DNA of 64,000 nt from positions 1-64,000 of the forward strand of contig NZ_AVPG01000005.1 of the NCBI RefSeq assembly GCF_000775615.1, written 5' to 3'. Of this stretch, positions 17,892 to 25,689 are shown piece by piece. The notes under the pieces are model-generated. The model was not told the DNA's origin, made no database searches, and saw only the letters and a program-made list of their open reading frames with translations. The DNA comes from Pontibacillus litoralis JSM 072002 (GTDB lineage: Bacteria > Bacillota > Bacilli > Bacillales > BH030062). The position numbers were made by a program, and so were the translations under genes. Numbering within the stretch: the first letter of the stretch is position 1; each line of letters opens with the position of its first letter.

Positions 17892-18407
17892 ATGAAATAT
17901 GGTATCGCAATTTTTCCATCAAAGAAAATTCAAGACTTCGCAAACTCGTATAGAAAGCGTTATGATCCGCATTACGCATTGATTACACCCCATGTTACGT
18001 TGAAAGAAGGTTTCGAAATCGCAGACGATCAAGTCGATGACGTTGCGAAAGATTTAGTGCAGGTTGCTAAACAAACCAAGCCATTCTCCATTAACATTAG
18101 CAAAGTAAGCACATTCTCTCCTGTAACGAACACCATCTATTTAAAGATTGATCCAAATGAGTCGTTAACGAGCTTACACAATCAATTAAATAAAGTAGAA
18201 GCAACACCTGAGAAAGACACGTTCCAATTCGTCCCTCACATCACAATTGCTCAAAAGCTTTCAGATGACGAATACTCAGATGTATACGGTAGTCTTCGTA
18301 TGATGGACGTTTCTTTCGAAGATTTAGTCGACCGTTTCCAGCTTCTATATCAGCTAGATAACGGCTCGTGGACCGTATATGAAACGTTCCGCTTAGGTGA
18401 GGAATAA
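17892..18407 (+). CDS. yjcG: 2H phosphoesterase / 2'-5' RNA ligase-like protein YjcG
   Basis: A 171-aa protein of the 2H phosphoesterase superfamily. Both active-site signatures are present: P-H-V-T-L near residue 36 and P-H-I-T-I near residue 118, each giving the catalytic His and Thr. The length matches B. subtilis YjcG (171 aa), whose structure is known but whose substrate is not. A TATAAT at 17821-17826 and an AGGAGG site precede the gene. Its stop is 5 bases before the yjcF start. Confidence 0.93.
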   Translation: MKYGIAIFPSKKIQDFANSYRKRYDPHYALITPHVTLKEGFEIADDQVDDVAKDLVQVAKQTKPFSINISKVSTFSPVTNTIYLKIDPNESLTSLHNQLNKVEATPEKDTFQFVPHITIAQKLSDDEYSDVYGSLRMMDVSFEDLVDRFQLLYQLDNGSWTVYETFRLGEE

Positions 18408-18412
18408 AGTTA

Positions 18413-18841
18413 GTGGACATTAAAAACGTAACGAACACAGCATGGATGAATGATGCATACACTGTCCGCAAAACGGTTTTCGTAGAGGAACAAAACGTTT
18501 CGCTAGAAGAGGAAATCGATGAGAATGATCCAGTTGCAACTCATTTCGTTGGATACGTTCAAGGAGAACCAGTTGCAGCAAGTCGCCTAAGATTTACTGG
18601 TGATTATGGGAAACTAGAACGAATTTGTGTATTGCAGGCTTATCGCGGTTCATCATTCGGCAAACAGATCATTCTTCATATGGAGGAATTTGTAAAAAGG
18701 CAAGGATATACTAAAACAAAATTACATGCTCAAACACATGCATTACAATTTTATGAAGCTCTCGGGTATAAAGTTGTATCCGAAGAGTTTATGGATGCTG
18801 GAATACCTCATAAAACGATGGTTAAAGCATTCCTTTCTTAA
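18413..18841 (+). CDS. yjcF: GNAT acetyltransferase YjcF
   Basis: A 142-aa GCN5-type N-acetyltransferase. The start is GTG 18413, with the ribosome site GGTGAGG inside the end of yjcG, indicating coupling. The acetyl-CoA loop reads Y-R-G-S-S-F-G-K-Q-I near residues 73-82. V-R-K-T-V-F-V-E-E-Q-N-V near residues 18-29 is typical of the YjcF/ElaA branch. The acceptor substrate is unknown. Confidence 0.92.
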   Translation: MDIKNVTNTAWMNDAYTVRKTVFVEEQNVSLEEEIDENDPVATHFVGYVQGEPVAASRLRFTGDYGKLERICVLQAYRGSSFGKQIILHMEEFVKRQGYTKTKLHAQTHALQFYEALGYKVVSEEFMDAGIPHKTMVKAFLS

Positions 18842-18847
18842 CCTGTT

Positions 18848-18876
18848 GTCTGTCCTTTATTGGGCAGGCTTTTTTT
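18848..18876 (+). terminator. Terminator of yjcG-yjcF
   Basis: CTGTCC and GGGCAG pair around TTTATT, followed by GCTTTTTTTG. Confidence 0.65.
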
Positions 18877-18941
18877 GTGTATGAAAGAAACGTTTCTTGC
18901 ACAAACTGAAGATGATGTGACATAGAAAGGATGGGGATAGA

Positions 18942-19616
18942 TTGGTATACGGCCAAATTTTTTTAGAATCAATTATTGGCTTTCTGTGTTTATTCTTTCT
19001 AACTAAAATTTTAGGAAAGTCACAAATTACACAAATAACTGCCTTTGATTTTATCGCTGCTCTCGTTCTAGGAGAATTAGTGGGAAATGCATTATATGAT
19101 AAAGAAGTAGGTATTATGCAAATATTGTTTGCTGTACTATTATGGGGAGTGCTTATTTTTATCACGGAAATGATTACGCAGAAGTTCAAAGGATCTCGCG
19201 GGCTACTAGAAGGTCGACCAAGTATGGTGATTTATCAAGGGAAACTACAAAAAGAGGAAATGAAGAAAAGCAAATTAGATATAAATCAACTTCAGCACTT
19301 ATTACGGTCAAAGAACATATTCTCCGTTCAAGATGTAGAGTATGCTGTGTTAGAAACAGATGGAACGGTTTCTGTATTACCAAAGTGGCTCAAGCAAAAT
19401 ACAACAAGAGAAGACTTAAATTTAGTTCCTCAATCCGTTTACTTACCTCGCACAATTATTTCCGATGGAGAAGTTATTTGGGATAACCTTTATGAGGCGG
19501 ATTTATCAAAAGAATGGCTATTTGAGCAAATTCACCAACAACAGCTCGCCTCGCCAAAGGATGTGCTCTATGCTGAATACAAAGAAGGAGAAGCCTTATT
19601 CATCGTTCCATACTAA
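18942..19616 (+). CDS. DUF421 membrane protein (YetF/YdfR-like)
   Basis: A 224-aa protein with three hydrophobic helices in the first 80 residues and a cytoplasmic C-terminal DUF421/YetF domain. The motif F-D-F-I-A-A-L-V-L-G-E-L near residues 35-46 and R-G-L-L-E-G-R-P near 86-93 are typical. Start TTG 18942 is preceded by GGATGGGG. Relatives such as B. subtilis YetF, YkjA and YdfS are membrane proteins, some linked to spore germination or stress, without a proven biochemical role. It ends 4 bases inside the convergent metallo-hydrolase gene. Confidence 0.87.
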   Translation: MVYGQIFLESIIGFLCLFFLTKILGKSQITQITAFDFIAALVLGELVGNALYDKEVGIMQILFAVLLWGVLIFITEMITQKFKGSRGLLEGRPSMVIYQGKLQKEEMKKSKLDINQLQHLLRSKNIFSVQDVEYAVLETDGTVSVLPKWLKQNTTREDLNLVPQSVYLPRTIISDGEVIWDNLYEADLSKEWLFEQIHQQQLASPKDVLYAEYKEGEALFIVPY

Positions 19617-20515
19617 GCTTCTCCTTTCACTTTAAACATTAAATGATAACGCTCAATAGAATATTCAATTCGGTCTTGTTTAAGTAAAGTAAGCAAATAC
19701 GCTGTCACCGCAGTACGGAACAGCAACCATTGCGATAGTCCCTTCACTGTCACTTGAAATGTTTCGCACATATACGCAATAACGGATTCATGACTTACGC
19801 ACCCATTATCTTCTATATATTGTTTCAACATATGTAAAAGTTCGTGATGGTAAGCAATGTTGGCATCGACAGTAGAATGGAAATCCACCTCGTACTCACC
19901 ATGACCTGGTACAGCTCCAACACACGGAACTTCCTTTACTTTATATAAGCTTTGAATCGCATGATATGCATCCGTTAAAAAGGGAATCTTATGCTTATGA
20001 ATCGTATCTTCACCAAAGTAAGCATCACCAGCATAAAAGCATTGATGAATTAAAATGCCAAGCTGATAATAACTATGACCTGGTAATAAATACGTCGTAA
20101 ACTGAAATCCATCACGCTCATACACTCCTTCTTGCAGCACCTCGTCCACAAAAATCGGTTTTCCTTCTAGAAATTTGTTCCGTAGCTCCGGTAATGGGTC
20201 ATTTCCACCAAACAAATACAGAGGCTCTAAAGAAGGATAGCGCAAAATAGCCTCTTCGTAGTAAGGGGCAAACGTGTAAACGGAGCGATCTTGCTGTAAG
20301 TATGACCCGCCACCATAATGATCGGAATGCGCATGTGTAATAAATAAATGGGTGACAGGTAACGATGCTTGATCGAGTATGTTTAATACCTTTTTCATCG
20401 TTTGTGCATCTAGACCAGCATCAATTAGCATACCCGCAGACGCTTTTTTTACATAGCCTATGTTAACGGTCCCTTTTATATAGTAACAAGAATCATTGAT
20501 TTGAATTAATTGCAT
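19613..20515 (-). CDS. MBL-fold metallo-hydrolase
   Basis: A 300-aa metallo-beta-lactamase fold enzyme. Zinc ligands are visible in H-A-H-S-D-H at residues 61-66, P-G-H-S near 155, G-D-A near 173 and P-G-H-G near 208. The C-terminal 80 residues form a helical domain like the one in glyoxalase II-type or lactonase-type members. AAGGAG precedes the ATG. Function is unknown beyond hydrolysis of an ester or thioester. It lies in the accessory stretch between yjcF and yjcA. Confidence 0.88.
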   Translation of the reverse strand: MQLIQINDSCYYIKGTVNIGYVKKASAGMLIDAGLDAQTMKKVLNILDQASLPVTHLFITHAHSDHYGGGSYLQQDRSVYTFAPYYEEAILRYPSLEPLYLFGGNDPLPELRNKFLEGKPIFVDEVLQEGVYERDGFQFTTYLLPGHSYYQLGILIHQCFYAGDAYFGEDTIHKHKIPFLTDAYHAIQSLYKVKEVPCVGAVPGHGEYEVDFHSTVDANIAYHHELLHMLKQYIEDNGCVSHESVIAYMCETFQVTVKGLSQWLLFRTAVTAYLLTLLKQDRIEYSIERYHLMFKVKGEA

Positions 20516-20539
20516 GTTCGCCTTCTCCTTTTGTCTTTT

Positions 20540-20851
20540 TTACACACTTTCGTTAAAATGACGGCCAATTCCTGTTAAGCTAGCGTAAAGTTTGTTATTT
20601 TTAACGACGTGGGTTGTATAGGTTGTGTAAATGGACGGACGATTCGGGCTTTTTCGCTTTTGTTCCTCCAAATAGGCACGATTGTCTAAATACAACTGCC
20701 TGTCCTCTTCGCGGTGGTAAGTATCACGTAATGTTTGCTCTAAAGCTAGCCGGAAAGTTGGTTCAATAGGTATTCGATCTTGCTTGTTACGAACATTCCG
20801 ATTACGGTAATTCTTATATTGATGATTCGTAATTGGTAATATATAACCCAT
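20540..20851 (-). CDS. Conserved Bacillaceae small protein, unknown function
   Basis: A 103-aa basic, soluble-looking protein; I do not recognise a named family. It starts M-G-Y-I-L-P-I-T-N-H and ends L-T-G-I-G-R-H-F-N-E-S-V. A GGAGAGGG ribosome site precedes the ATG. It lies 24 bases upstream of the metallo-hydrolase gene on the same strand and could be co-transcribed. No signal peptide, membrane helix or metal motif is seen. The intergenic stretch behind it (20852-20991) shows no gene. Confidence 0.7.
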   Translation of the reverse strand: MGYILPITNHQYKNYRNRNVRNKQDRIPIEPTFRLALEQTLRDTYHREEDRQLYLDNRAYLEEQKRKSPNRPSIYTTYTTHVVKNNKLYASLTGIGRHFNESV

Positions 20852-20991
20852 AGTCCCTCTCCTCCTATCGCTTCCTTATTCTTTCTATACCCTTTTTCTC
20901 CTATATTTATTCCATTACTTCGTGAGAATAGACTGATTATCCTTCTAAATCAATATTATTTTCAGAAAAGAAACACTTTTTTCAGATTCCT

Positions 20992-21023
20992 AAAAAAGCT
21001 CCTTAACAAGTTCATTAAGAAGC
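20992..21023 (-). terminator. Terminator of the small-gene pair
   Basis: On the minus strand AGCTTCTTAA pairs with TTAAGGAGCT around an 8-base loop and six T follow. Confidence 0.7.
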
Positions 21024-21024
21024 T

Positions 21025-21249
21025 TCATTCATCTAGTTCTCGCTCTAATTGTTTCTTCATGTTTTCTAAGTCATTTATCTTCTTCCGAAATGACGGGTGC
21101 CATTGGTCATGCCATAGCGTCATTTCTCGTTCAAATGCTTGCCGCTTTTCTTCGGGGAATTGCAGCCATTTTTCATTTTCCTCTAAATGTTTATGCACAT
21201 CATGAACCGGTTTCATCCACTTCGGTTCAAATAATCGCATGTTCCTCAT
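21025..21249 (-). CDS. Small coiled-coil protein, unknown
   Basis: A 74-aa highly charged protein, likely one or two long helices (W-L-Q-F-P-E-E-K-R-Q-A-F-E, then K-K-I-N-D-L-E-N-M-K-K-Q-L-E). Its ATG follows directly on the TAA of the 32-aa gene, so the two are translationally coupled. A second ATG three codons later is also possible. No family was recognised. Confidence 0.6.
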   Translation of the reverse strand: MRNMRLFEPKWMKPVHDVHKHLEENEKWLQFPEEKRQAFEREMTLWHDQWHPSFRKKINDLENMKKQLERELDE

Positions 21250-21348
21250 TTATTTCTTCTTCTTCTTTCCACAGCCACAACCTTTACGTTTATACTTCAC
21301 TGCTTTTTTTACGGATCGTTTGTACTTTGGTGCATCGCTTCCTACCAT
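21250..21348 (-). CDS. 32-aa basic peptide with Gly-Cys-Gly-Cys-Gly tail
   Basis: The minus-strand frame codes for a 32-residue peptide starting M-V-G-S-D-A-P-K-Y-K-R and ending G-C-G-C-G-K-K-K-K-K. AGGAAGG precedes ATG 21348 at good spacing; two further ATGs upstream (up to 21369) would lengthen it by up to seven residues. The stop touches the start of the 74-aa gene. The two cysteines could form a disulphide or bind a metal. No family was recognised; its closeness to yjcA and coat genes suggests a sporulation link by inference only. Confidence 0.55.
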   Translation of the reverse strand: MVGSDAPKYKRSVKKAVKYKRKGCGCGKKKKK

Positions 21349-21416
21349 TGATCCCATCCTTCCTACCATTTTCCATAGTTTATGCTAGTAAGGAAACATT
21401 TGTATAGGTTGTTTCC

Positions 21417-21746
21417 TTACTCTCTCGGAAAAACATGCATAAATAAGGAAGTCGCACCACTAATCGCAAATAATATCCATAATAAATAAATAGAAGGAAA
21501 AATTAAATAAGACAGCAAAACACCGGCCGATACCCAAAATCCTGTACACCAATGGCATAATAATAATTCCCCAATAAATGCTTGGATTCCCTTCCCCTTT
21601 GGTACCAATACTACTTCGTGCTCCTCCTCAATTTCTTGATGAAACGGACGCCGCATCCATTCCATAATGCTGTCATAAATAAATAAATTCGTTAGACGAT
21701 AGCTTGCTAAAATGAAGACAATTAACTCCAACCACGTTATATCCAT
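21417..21746 (-). CDS. yjcA: DUF1360 membrane protein YjcA (sporulation)
   Basis: A 109-aa protein. The frame opens at TTG 21770, but ATG 21746 is preceded by AGAGGA at good spacing and matches the family start. DUF1360 signs are A-S-Y-R-L-T-N-L-F-I-Y-D near the N-terminus, the R-R-P-F-H-Q segment and C-H-W-C-T-G-F-W near residue 67. Two to three membrane helices are expected. B. subtilis yjcA is adjacent to the cot genes and listed as sporulation-associated, matching this position. Confidence 0.85.
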   Translation of the reverse strand: MDITWLELIVFILASYRLTNLFIYDSIMEWMRRPFHQEIEEEHEVVLVPKGKGIQAFIGELLLCHWCTGFWVSAGVLLSYLIFPSIYLLWILFAISGATSLFMHVFPRE

Positions 21747-21778
21747 AGAGTTCCTCTTTTCTTTATTCAATCATAAGA

Positions 21779-21815
21779 AAAAAATCCTGCACCTTTTTCG
21801 CGATAACAGGATTTC
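21779..21815 (-). terminator. Terminator of the His-rich protein gene
   Basis: On the minus strand AAATCCTG pairs with CAGGATTT and seven T follow. Confidence 0.75.
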
Positions 21816-21826
21816 ATTCTATCGTG

Positions 21827-22063
21827 TTACACCCAAGAAAAAGGTGGTCGATCATCATCGGTATGGTCGTGTCCATGTTCTTCCTTTACTTCCTTGTCTG
21901 TATGTGATTGACGTCCAAATAAATCGTCAAATGGTCTTTTTCGATGCTCGCGATGTTCGTCATAATCATGTTGGTGATGATGGCCATGACGATGTTCTAC
22001 AACAACATTGTCTGCATAAATAATTAAGTCATCTACTTTAATTATTTTCTTCTTCTCTGACAT
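21827..22063 (-). CDS. Histidine-rich small protein in spore-coat locus
   Basis: A 78-aa hydrophilic protein. Residues 1-22 form a short ordered segment (K-I-I-K-V-D-D-L-I-I-Y-A-D-N-V-V-V). The rest has about a dozen His in clusters (R-H-G-H-H-H-Q-H; E-H-G-H-D-H), mixed with Asp, Glu and Arg. Such a composition suggests metal binding or a structural coat role. It is divergent from the CotZ/CotY-like gene with a shared upstream region containing sporulation-type promoter elements. AAAGGGGGG precedes the ATG. The family was not recognised. Confidence 0.72.
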   Translation of the reverse strand: MSEKKKIIKVDDLIIYADNVVVEHRHGHHHQHDYDEHREHRKRPFDDLFGRQSHTDKEVKEEHGHDHTDDDRPPFSWV

Positions 22064-22183
22064 GAGCTAGTTCCCCCCTTTGTTATATCGTAATCGTTAC
22101 CATAGTATGTAACACCCCCAAAGGAAGTATAGGCATTGGCCCTGATTTCATCAAAAAACCCCAAAAAAAACAAGGTGAAAGCC

Positions 22184-22213
22184 CACACACAACAGGGGGA
22201 TATACATACCCTA
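22184..22213 (+). promoter_or_regulatory. Candidate sigma-K promoter of the cotZ/cotY-like gene
   Basis: CATACCCTA at 22205-22213 matches the sigma-K -10 consensus CATANNNTA exactly. An AC-containing -35 region (CACACAC, 22184-22190) lies at the expected distance. Late mother-cell expression fits a coat protein. Confidence 0.5.
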
Positions 22214-22254
22214 TTAAAGACAATAAGTCAATTATCTAGGAAAGGGGAATAAAT

Positions 22255-22707
22255 ATGGGTTGTGGCAAAAAACATGATGCTGAGGGCTGTGTTTGCGACA
22301 TTTTAAAAGAAATTGTTGACGCGCAAAACGATGTAACCGATGATTGTAACTCCAGCTGTGAGCAATCAATAAATGATTTATTAGGAGAAGAAGTTTCAAC
22401 GAACAAAGATACCGTTCCCGTTATTTTGTATTGTAAAGATTGTAAACCGTTTAAAGGATATGGTGCTCGCCGAAACCGTATCGATTGTATTCTTCAAAGT
22501 TTCATCTTCCGTGTGAAGGAAGTAGATGAAGATTGTAACTGCGCCCTGTTAGAGCTTCTTATCGATCCTGATCATAAGGATGACTGCCCGAAAAGTCCAA
22601 GTGACCAACATACTGATAAGCTTCGTGCAACAGGCATTTGTATCACAGTTGACCTTGATTGCTTCTGCCATATCACATGCCTACCTGCGATTAACGCAAG
22701 AGCATAA
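22255..22707 (+). CDS. cotZ: Spore coat protein, CotY/CotZ (ExsY) family
   Basis: A 150-aa Cys-rich protein of the spore crust/exosporium. It begins M-G-C-G-K-K and contains C-V-C-D-I-L, then Y-C-K-D-C-K-P-F-K-G-Y-G-A near residue 61, and ends in D-L-D-C-F-C-H-I-T-C-L-P-A. In B. subtilis CotY and CotZ self-assemble into a disulphide-linked lattice, and B. cereus ExsY does the same in the exosporium. One copy only is present here and cotV, cotW and cotX are absent, so it may do both jobs. Between CotY and CotZ the assignment is open. Confidence 0.9.
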   Translation: MGCGKKHDAEGCVCDILKEIVDAQNDVTDDCNSSCEQSINDLLGEEVSTNKDTVPVILYCKDCKPFKGYGARRNRIDCILQSFIFRVKEVDEDCNCALLELLIDPDHKDDCPKSPSDQHTDKLRATGICITVDLDCFCHITCLPAINARA

Positions 22708-22714
22708 ACAGGAA

Positions 22715-22758
22715 AGAACAGACATCCCTTTCTCAGAAGAGGTGTCTGTTTTGTTTTG
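22715..22758. terminator. Terminator between cotZ-like and cotO
   Basis: AACAGACA (22717-22724) pairs with TGTCTGTT (22743-22750), followed by TTGTTTTG. A second hairpin, GCCAG...CTGGC at about 22770-22795, probably serves cotO on the minus strand. Confidence 0.7.
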
Positions 22759-22807
22759 CACACAGGAATGCCAGCTTCCCTTTGAGGAAAACTGGCTTAT
22801 ATACGCC

Positions 22808-23449
22808 TTAAAAACCACGCAAATAAATATTTTGAATACTACTTATTGGAAAGTCAGCTCGAAAAGGACGCTTTACTAATTTCATTTGCACGACACCATC
22901 TTGACAATTCTCTATCCAGCCTCGATACGTATCTTCTTCTGTCACGACTTCACATTTCATTCTGGGTACTTGAGGAGGAAGGTCCAAAAAGTAATTCACT
23001 TTATCTTCGACGTTCATGTCTTTAAAACTTTTACGCCGTTTGCGATTATTTAATGTTGTATTCGTTTTATCTTCTTTTGATACGGATGTAGCCTCTTCCT
23101 TTGTCACTATTTCATCGGTATGTTCCTCTTCTTCATAATCAACACTACTATCTACATCTGGCTGTAAAACTTCAACATCATGTTGCACATCATCTGCATC
23201 TTCAAATGGGTCATTTTCCTTCTCCATGGGCTGAGCAATTTCTAAATCAAAGGATAAACGACGTTTTTTTCTTCTTTCTAATGTAGGTCTTTTTTTCTCA
23301 GCGGTATTCACCGTATCAATTGCAGACTTTTTTTGTTTTTGGTTCGTAGATGATCGATAAGTGGATTGCATGTTTGGTTGGGCACTTTGAAATTCAGGTT
23401 GCGTAATGTAAAGCATTGGTTCCTTTGCTTTATCTCTTCTTCTCGCCAT
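22808..23449 (-). CDS. cotO: Spore coat protein CotO
   Basis: A 213-aa protein. ATG 23449 follows GGGGAG; a GTG three codons earlier is too close to the ribosome site. The N-terminal 130 residues are basic and low complexity, then an acidic stretch rich in Asp/Glu. The C-terminal 75 residues hold the conserved CotO domain: N-Y-F-L-D-L-P-P-Q-V-P-R-M-K-C and Y-R-G-W-I-E-N-C-Q-D-G-V-V. In B. subtilis CotO (YjbX) is a morphogenetic coat protein required for outer-coat and crust assembly. The fabI-cotO-cotZ order is kept here apart from the inserted EAL gene. Confidence 0.87.
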   Translation of the reverse strand: MARRRDKAKEPMLYITQPEFQSAQPNMQSTYRSSTNQKQKKSAIDTVNTAEKKRPTLERRKKRRLSFDLEIAQPMEKENDPFEDADDVQHDVEVLQPDVDSSVDYEEEEHTDEIVTKEEATSVSKEDKTNTTLNNRKRRKSFKDMNVEDKVNYFLDLPPQVPRMKCEVVTEEDTYRGWIENCQDGVVQMKLVKRPFRADFPISSIQNIYLRGF

Positions 23450-23729
23450 CTTACACACACTCCCCTATACAATATGCTTCGTTTTATTATATGCACGTTG
23501 AAGCAAGTATGTGCCTATTTTTTTATAATATGAACCCCTTTTAAATGCAAGTAACCTTATAGAATATGATCGATTTTACATAATTTTAACTATTTGAATC
23601 AATTAAATTAACATAAATGCGATATAATAGCACATATGGAAATTTACCCTCTTGGAGGTATTTCTTAATAAAAGGTTAGTGAAACATTAATCATAAAGGG
23701 TTAGAGAGGAGTACGGAAGTGATAACATC

Positions 23730-24752
23730 ATGATACACACGCAGCAATCCTATCAATTATTTCATTCTCTATTAGAACAACAGCATATACATATTCACTA
23801 TCAACCAGTGGTAGCCTTGCAAACGGGAGACATTTTCGGTTATGAAGCATTGACTCGTTTTCCAGACAATCCATATTTCCGTCACCCTGGTGAACTATTC
23901 ACTTTCGCGAGTGAGCATGGAAAATTGTTTGAACTAGAAAAAGTAACAAGAGAATTAGCTATTCAATCCGTTTTTCACAAGCTTACCAATAATGAAAAGC
24001 TATGGCTTAATTTAAGTCCTGATGTCATGTATGATCGTTCTTTTACAACAGGTTATACCCACTCTTTATTAGAGAAATCCGGTATAAAACAGAATCAAAT
24101 CGTATTTGAAATTACAGAGCGAAGTGCCATTCAAGACTTTGATTCCTTTAAGCGGGTGCTTAAACATTATCGGCAGCAAGGATTTCTCATTGCTATTGAC
24201 GATGCTGGTGCAGGTTATTCTTCTTTAGAGGCAATCACAGAATTACAACCAGATTATATTAAGATTGATCGTTCTCTTATTCGTAACATTGATCAATCCT
24301 CCACACGGCAATATATGTTAGAGGCGCTCATGCAGCTTTCCAGCAAAATGGGAGCAGGGGTAATCGCAGAAGGAATTGAAACAAAGGAAGAGTTACAATG
24401 CGTGATTCAGAACGGCGTCCCATACGCGCAAGGATATTTCATAGCTAGGCCTGACTATCCTATACCATCCATTCGTGATGAAGGGCTGAAGACGATTCAA
24501 CAGTTTGACCGTTCCAATGATACTAGAATGATCATAACAAGTTCTACAACGTTTTATGATGTGATTTCTCAAGTTGAAGCTTTCGTCGGACAAGTTGACA
24601 ATACGGTTATACTACTTGAAAATGGCTCCTATATTCCGTTCAAAACAATCATTCAATTTGTTTGTTATACGCAATTACATGAAACGTTTACACTGCAAGA
24701 TAAAGTGTTGGATAAGCTTCAACGCTATTGCGCAATTCATCAAACGAAGTGA
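23730..24752 (+). CDS. EAL-domain cyclic-di-GMP phosphodiesterase
   Basis: A 340-aa protein whose residues 15-245 form an EAL domain, which hydrolyses c-di-GMP to pGpG. All expected active-site residues are visible: E39 in Y-E-A-L-T-R, N94 in W-L-N-L, E127, D157-D158 in I-D-D-A-G-A-G-Y, K178 and E214 in A-E-G-I-E-T. It should be active. The C-terminal 95 residues look like a small alpha/beta sensor module (T-T-F-Y-D-V-I-S-Q-V-E-A-F) related in style to CBS or YkuI C-terminal domains. There is no membrane helix. A TATAAT lies at 23623-23628. The gene is inserted between cotO and fabI, unlike B. subtilis. A ribosome site with GGAG is 14-20 bases upstream. Confidence 0.9.
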   Translation: MIHTQQSYQLFHSLLEQQHIHIHYQPVVALQTGDIFGYEALTRFPDNPYFRHPGELFTFASEHGKLFELEKVTRELAIQSVFHKLTNNEKLWLNLSPDVMYDRSFTTGYTHSLLEKSGIKQNQIVFEITERSAIQDFDSFKRVLKHYRQQGFLIAIDDAGAGYSSLEAITELQPDYIKIDRSLIRNIDQSSTRQYMLEALMQLSSKMGAGVIAEGIETKEELQCVIQNGVPYAQGYFIARPDYPIPSIRDEGLKTIQQFDRSNDTRMIITSSTTFYDVISQVEAFVGQVDNTVILLENGSYIPFKTIIQFVCYTQLHETFTLQDKVLDKLQRYCAIHQTK

Positions 24753-24786
24753 AAAAAACCCGCACCTGTTACAGGGCGGGTTATTT
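24752..24786. terminator. Bidirectional terminator between EAL gene and fabI
   Basis: AACCCGC pairs with GCGGGTT around 12 bases. On the minus strand seven T follow, making it the fabI terminator; plus-strand termination of the EAL gene is weaker. Confidence 0.8.
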
Positions 24787-24796
24787 ACTACTAGTA

Positions 24797-25573
24797 TTAA
24801 CGTCCGATAATATGGAAGCCAGAGTCTACATGAATCATTTCTCCTGTGACGCCACGGGAAAAGTCACTTAATAGGAAATAAGCTGTGTCACCAACCTCTT
24901 CTTGTGTAGTTGGACGGCGTAATGGCGCACGCTCTTCAATATCTTTAAGAATGGTGTTGAAATCGCCAACACCTTTAGCAGATAACGTACGGATTGGCCC
25001 AGCAGAAATAGCGTTTACGCGAATTCCGCTTGAACCCAGACTTTCAGCCAGGTACTTTACGCTCGCATCAAGGCTAGCCTTTGCCACACCCATGACATTG
25101 TAGTTAGGCACCACACGCTCTCCACCTAAATACGTTAACGTAACAATGCCTCCCCCTTCAGTCATTAAAGGCTTTACAGCACGTGCTACAGCTGTTAATG
25201 AATAAGAACTAATGTTATGAGCAGTCAAGAATCCATCACGGCTTGTATTTAAGTAATCCCCTTTTAGTTCTTCCTTATTTGCAAAGGCTATACAATGAGC
25301 TAGTCCATGAATCGTTCCTACATCCTCTTGAATTTGTTCAAATGTGTTCTCAATGCTTTCGTCATCTGTTACATCACATTCATAAAATAAAGCATCTTGA
25401 CCTTCTAAAGTAGCTACTAAATCACGAACAGACTTCTCAAATCGCTCAGCAGCGTAAGTGAAAATAAGACGAGCTCCAGCTTCATGTAGAGAGCGGGCAA
25501 TTCCCCAAGCAATACTACGCTTGTTCGCAACCCCCATCACGACATATGTACGACCTTCTAAAGATACATTCAT
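24797..25573 (-). CDS. fabI: Enoyl-[acyl-carrier-protein] reductase (NADH/NADPH)
   Basis: Catalyses the last reduction of each fatty acid elongation cycle. The 258-aa length matches B. subtilis FabI. The cofactor segment G-V-A-N-K-R-S-I-A-W-G is at residues 14-24, and the catalytic Y-x6-K pair is Y158 and K165. A-x-I-x-S-x-G-P-I-R-T-L near residue 195 is the substrate loop. AAGGAGG precedes the ATG. A perfect FapR operator lies about 70 bases upstream, so expression follows malonyl-CoA levels. FabI is the triclosan-sensitive isoform. Confidence 0.97.
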   Translation of the reverse strand: MNVSLEGRTYVVMGVANKRSIAWGIARSLHEAGARLIFTYAAERFEKSVRDLVATLEGQDALFYECDVTDDESIENTFEQIQEDVGTIHGLAHCIAFANKEELKGDYLNTSRDGFLTAHNISSYSLTAVARAVKPLMTEGGGIVTLTYLGGERVVPNYNVMGVAKASLDASVKYLAESLGSSGIRVNAISAGPIRTLSAKGVGDFNTILKDIEERAPLRRPTTQEEVGDTAYFLLSDFSRGVTGEMIHVDSGFHIIGR

Positions 25574-25643
25574 TTCGCAACCTCCTTCAATTAAGTAGCA
25601 TTGTAATATTTGTAAGACTTCATATCAGTTTTAGTATTTGTTA

Positions 25644-25660
25644 TTAGTACCTGATACTAT
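25644..25660. promoter_or_regulatory. FapR operator of fabI
   Basis: TTAGTACCTGATACTAT fits the palindromic FapR site, with TTAGTA and TACTAT arms around CCTGA. It is located in the promoter region of fabI, as in other Bacillaceae. Confidence 0.85.
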
Positions 25661-25689
25661 TTTATATGAATCGTTTCAGAAATACAAGA

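Noticed and set aside
23500-23729. Cyclic-di-GMP riboswitch before the EAL gene
   Set aside because: No conserved GEMM motifs were found in the leader.
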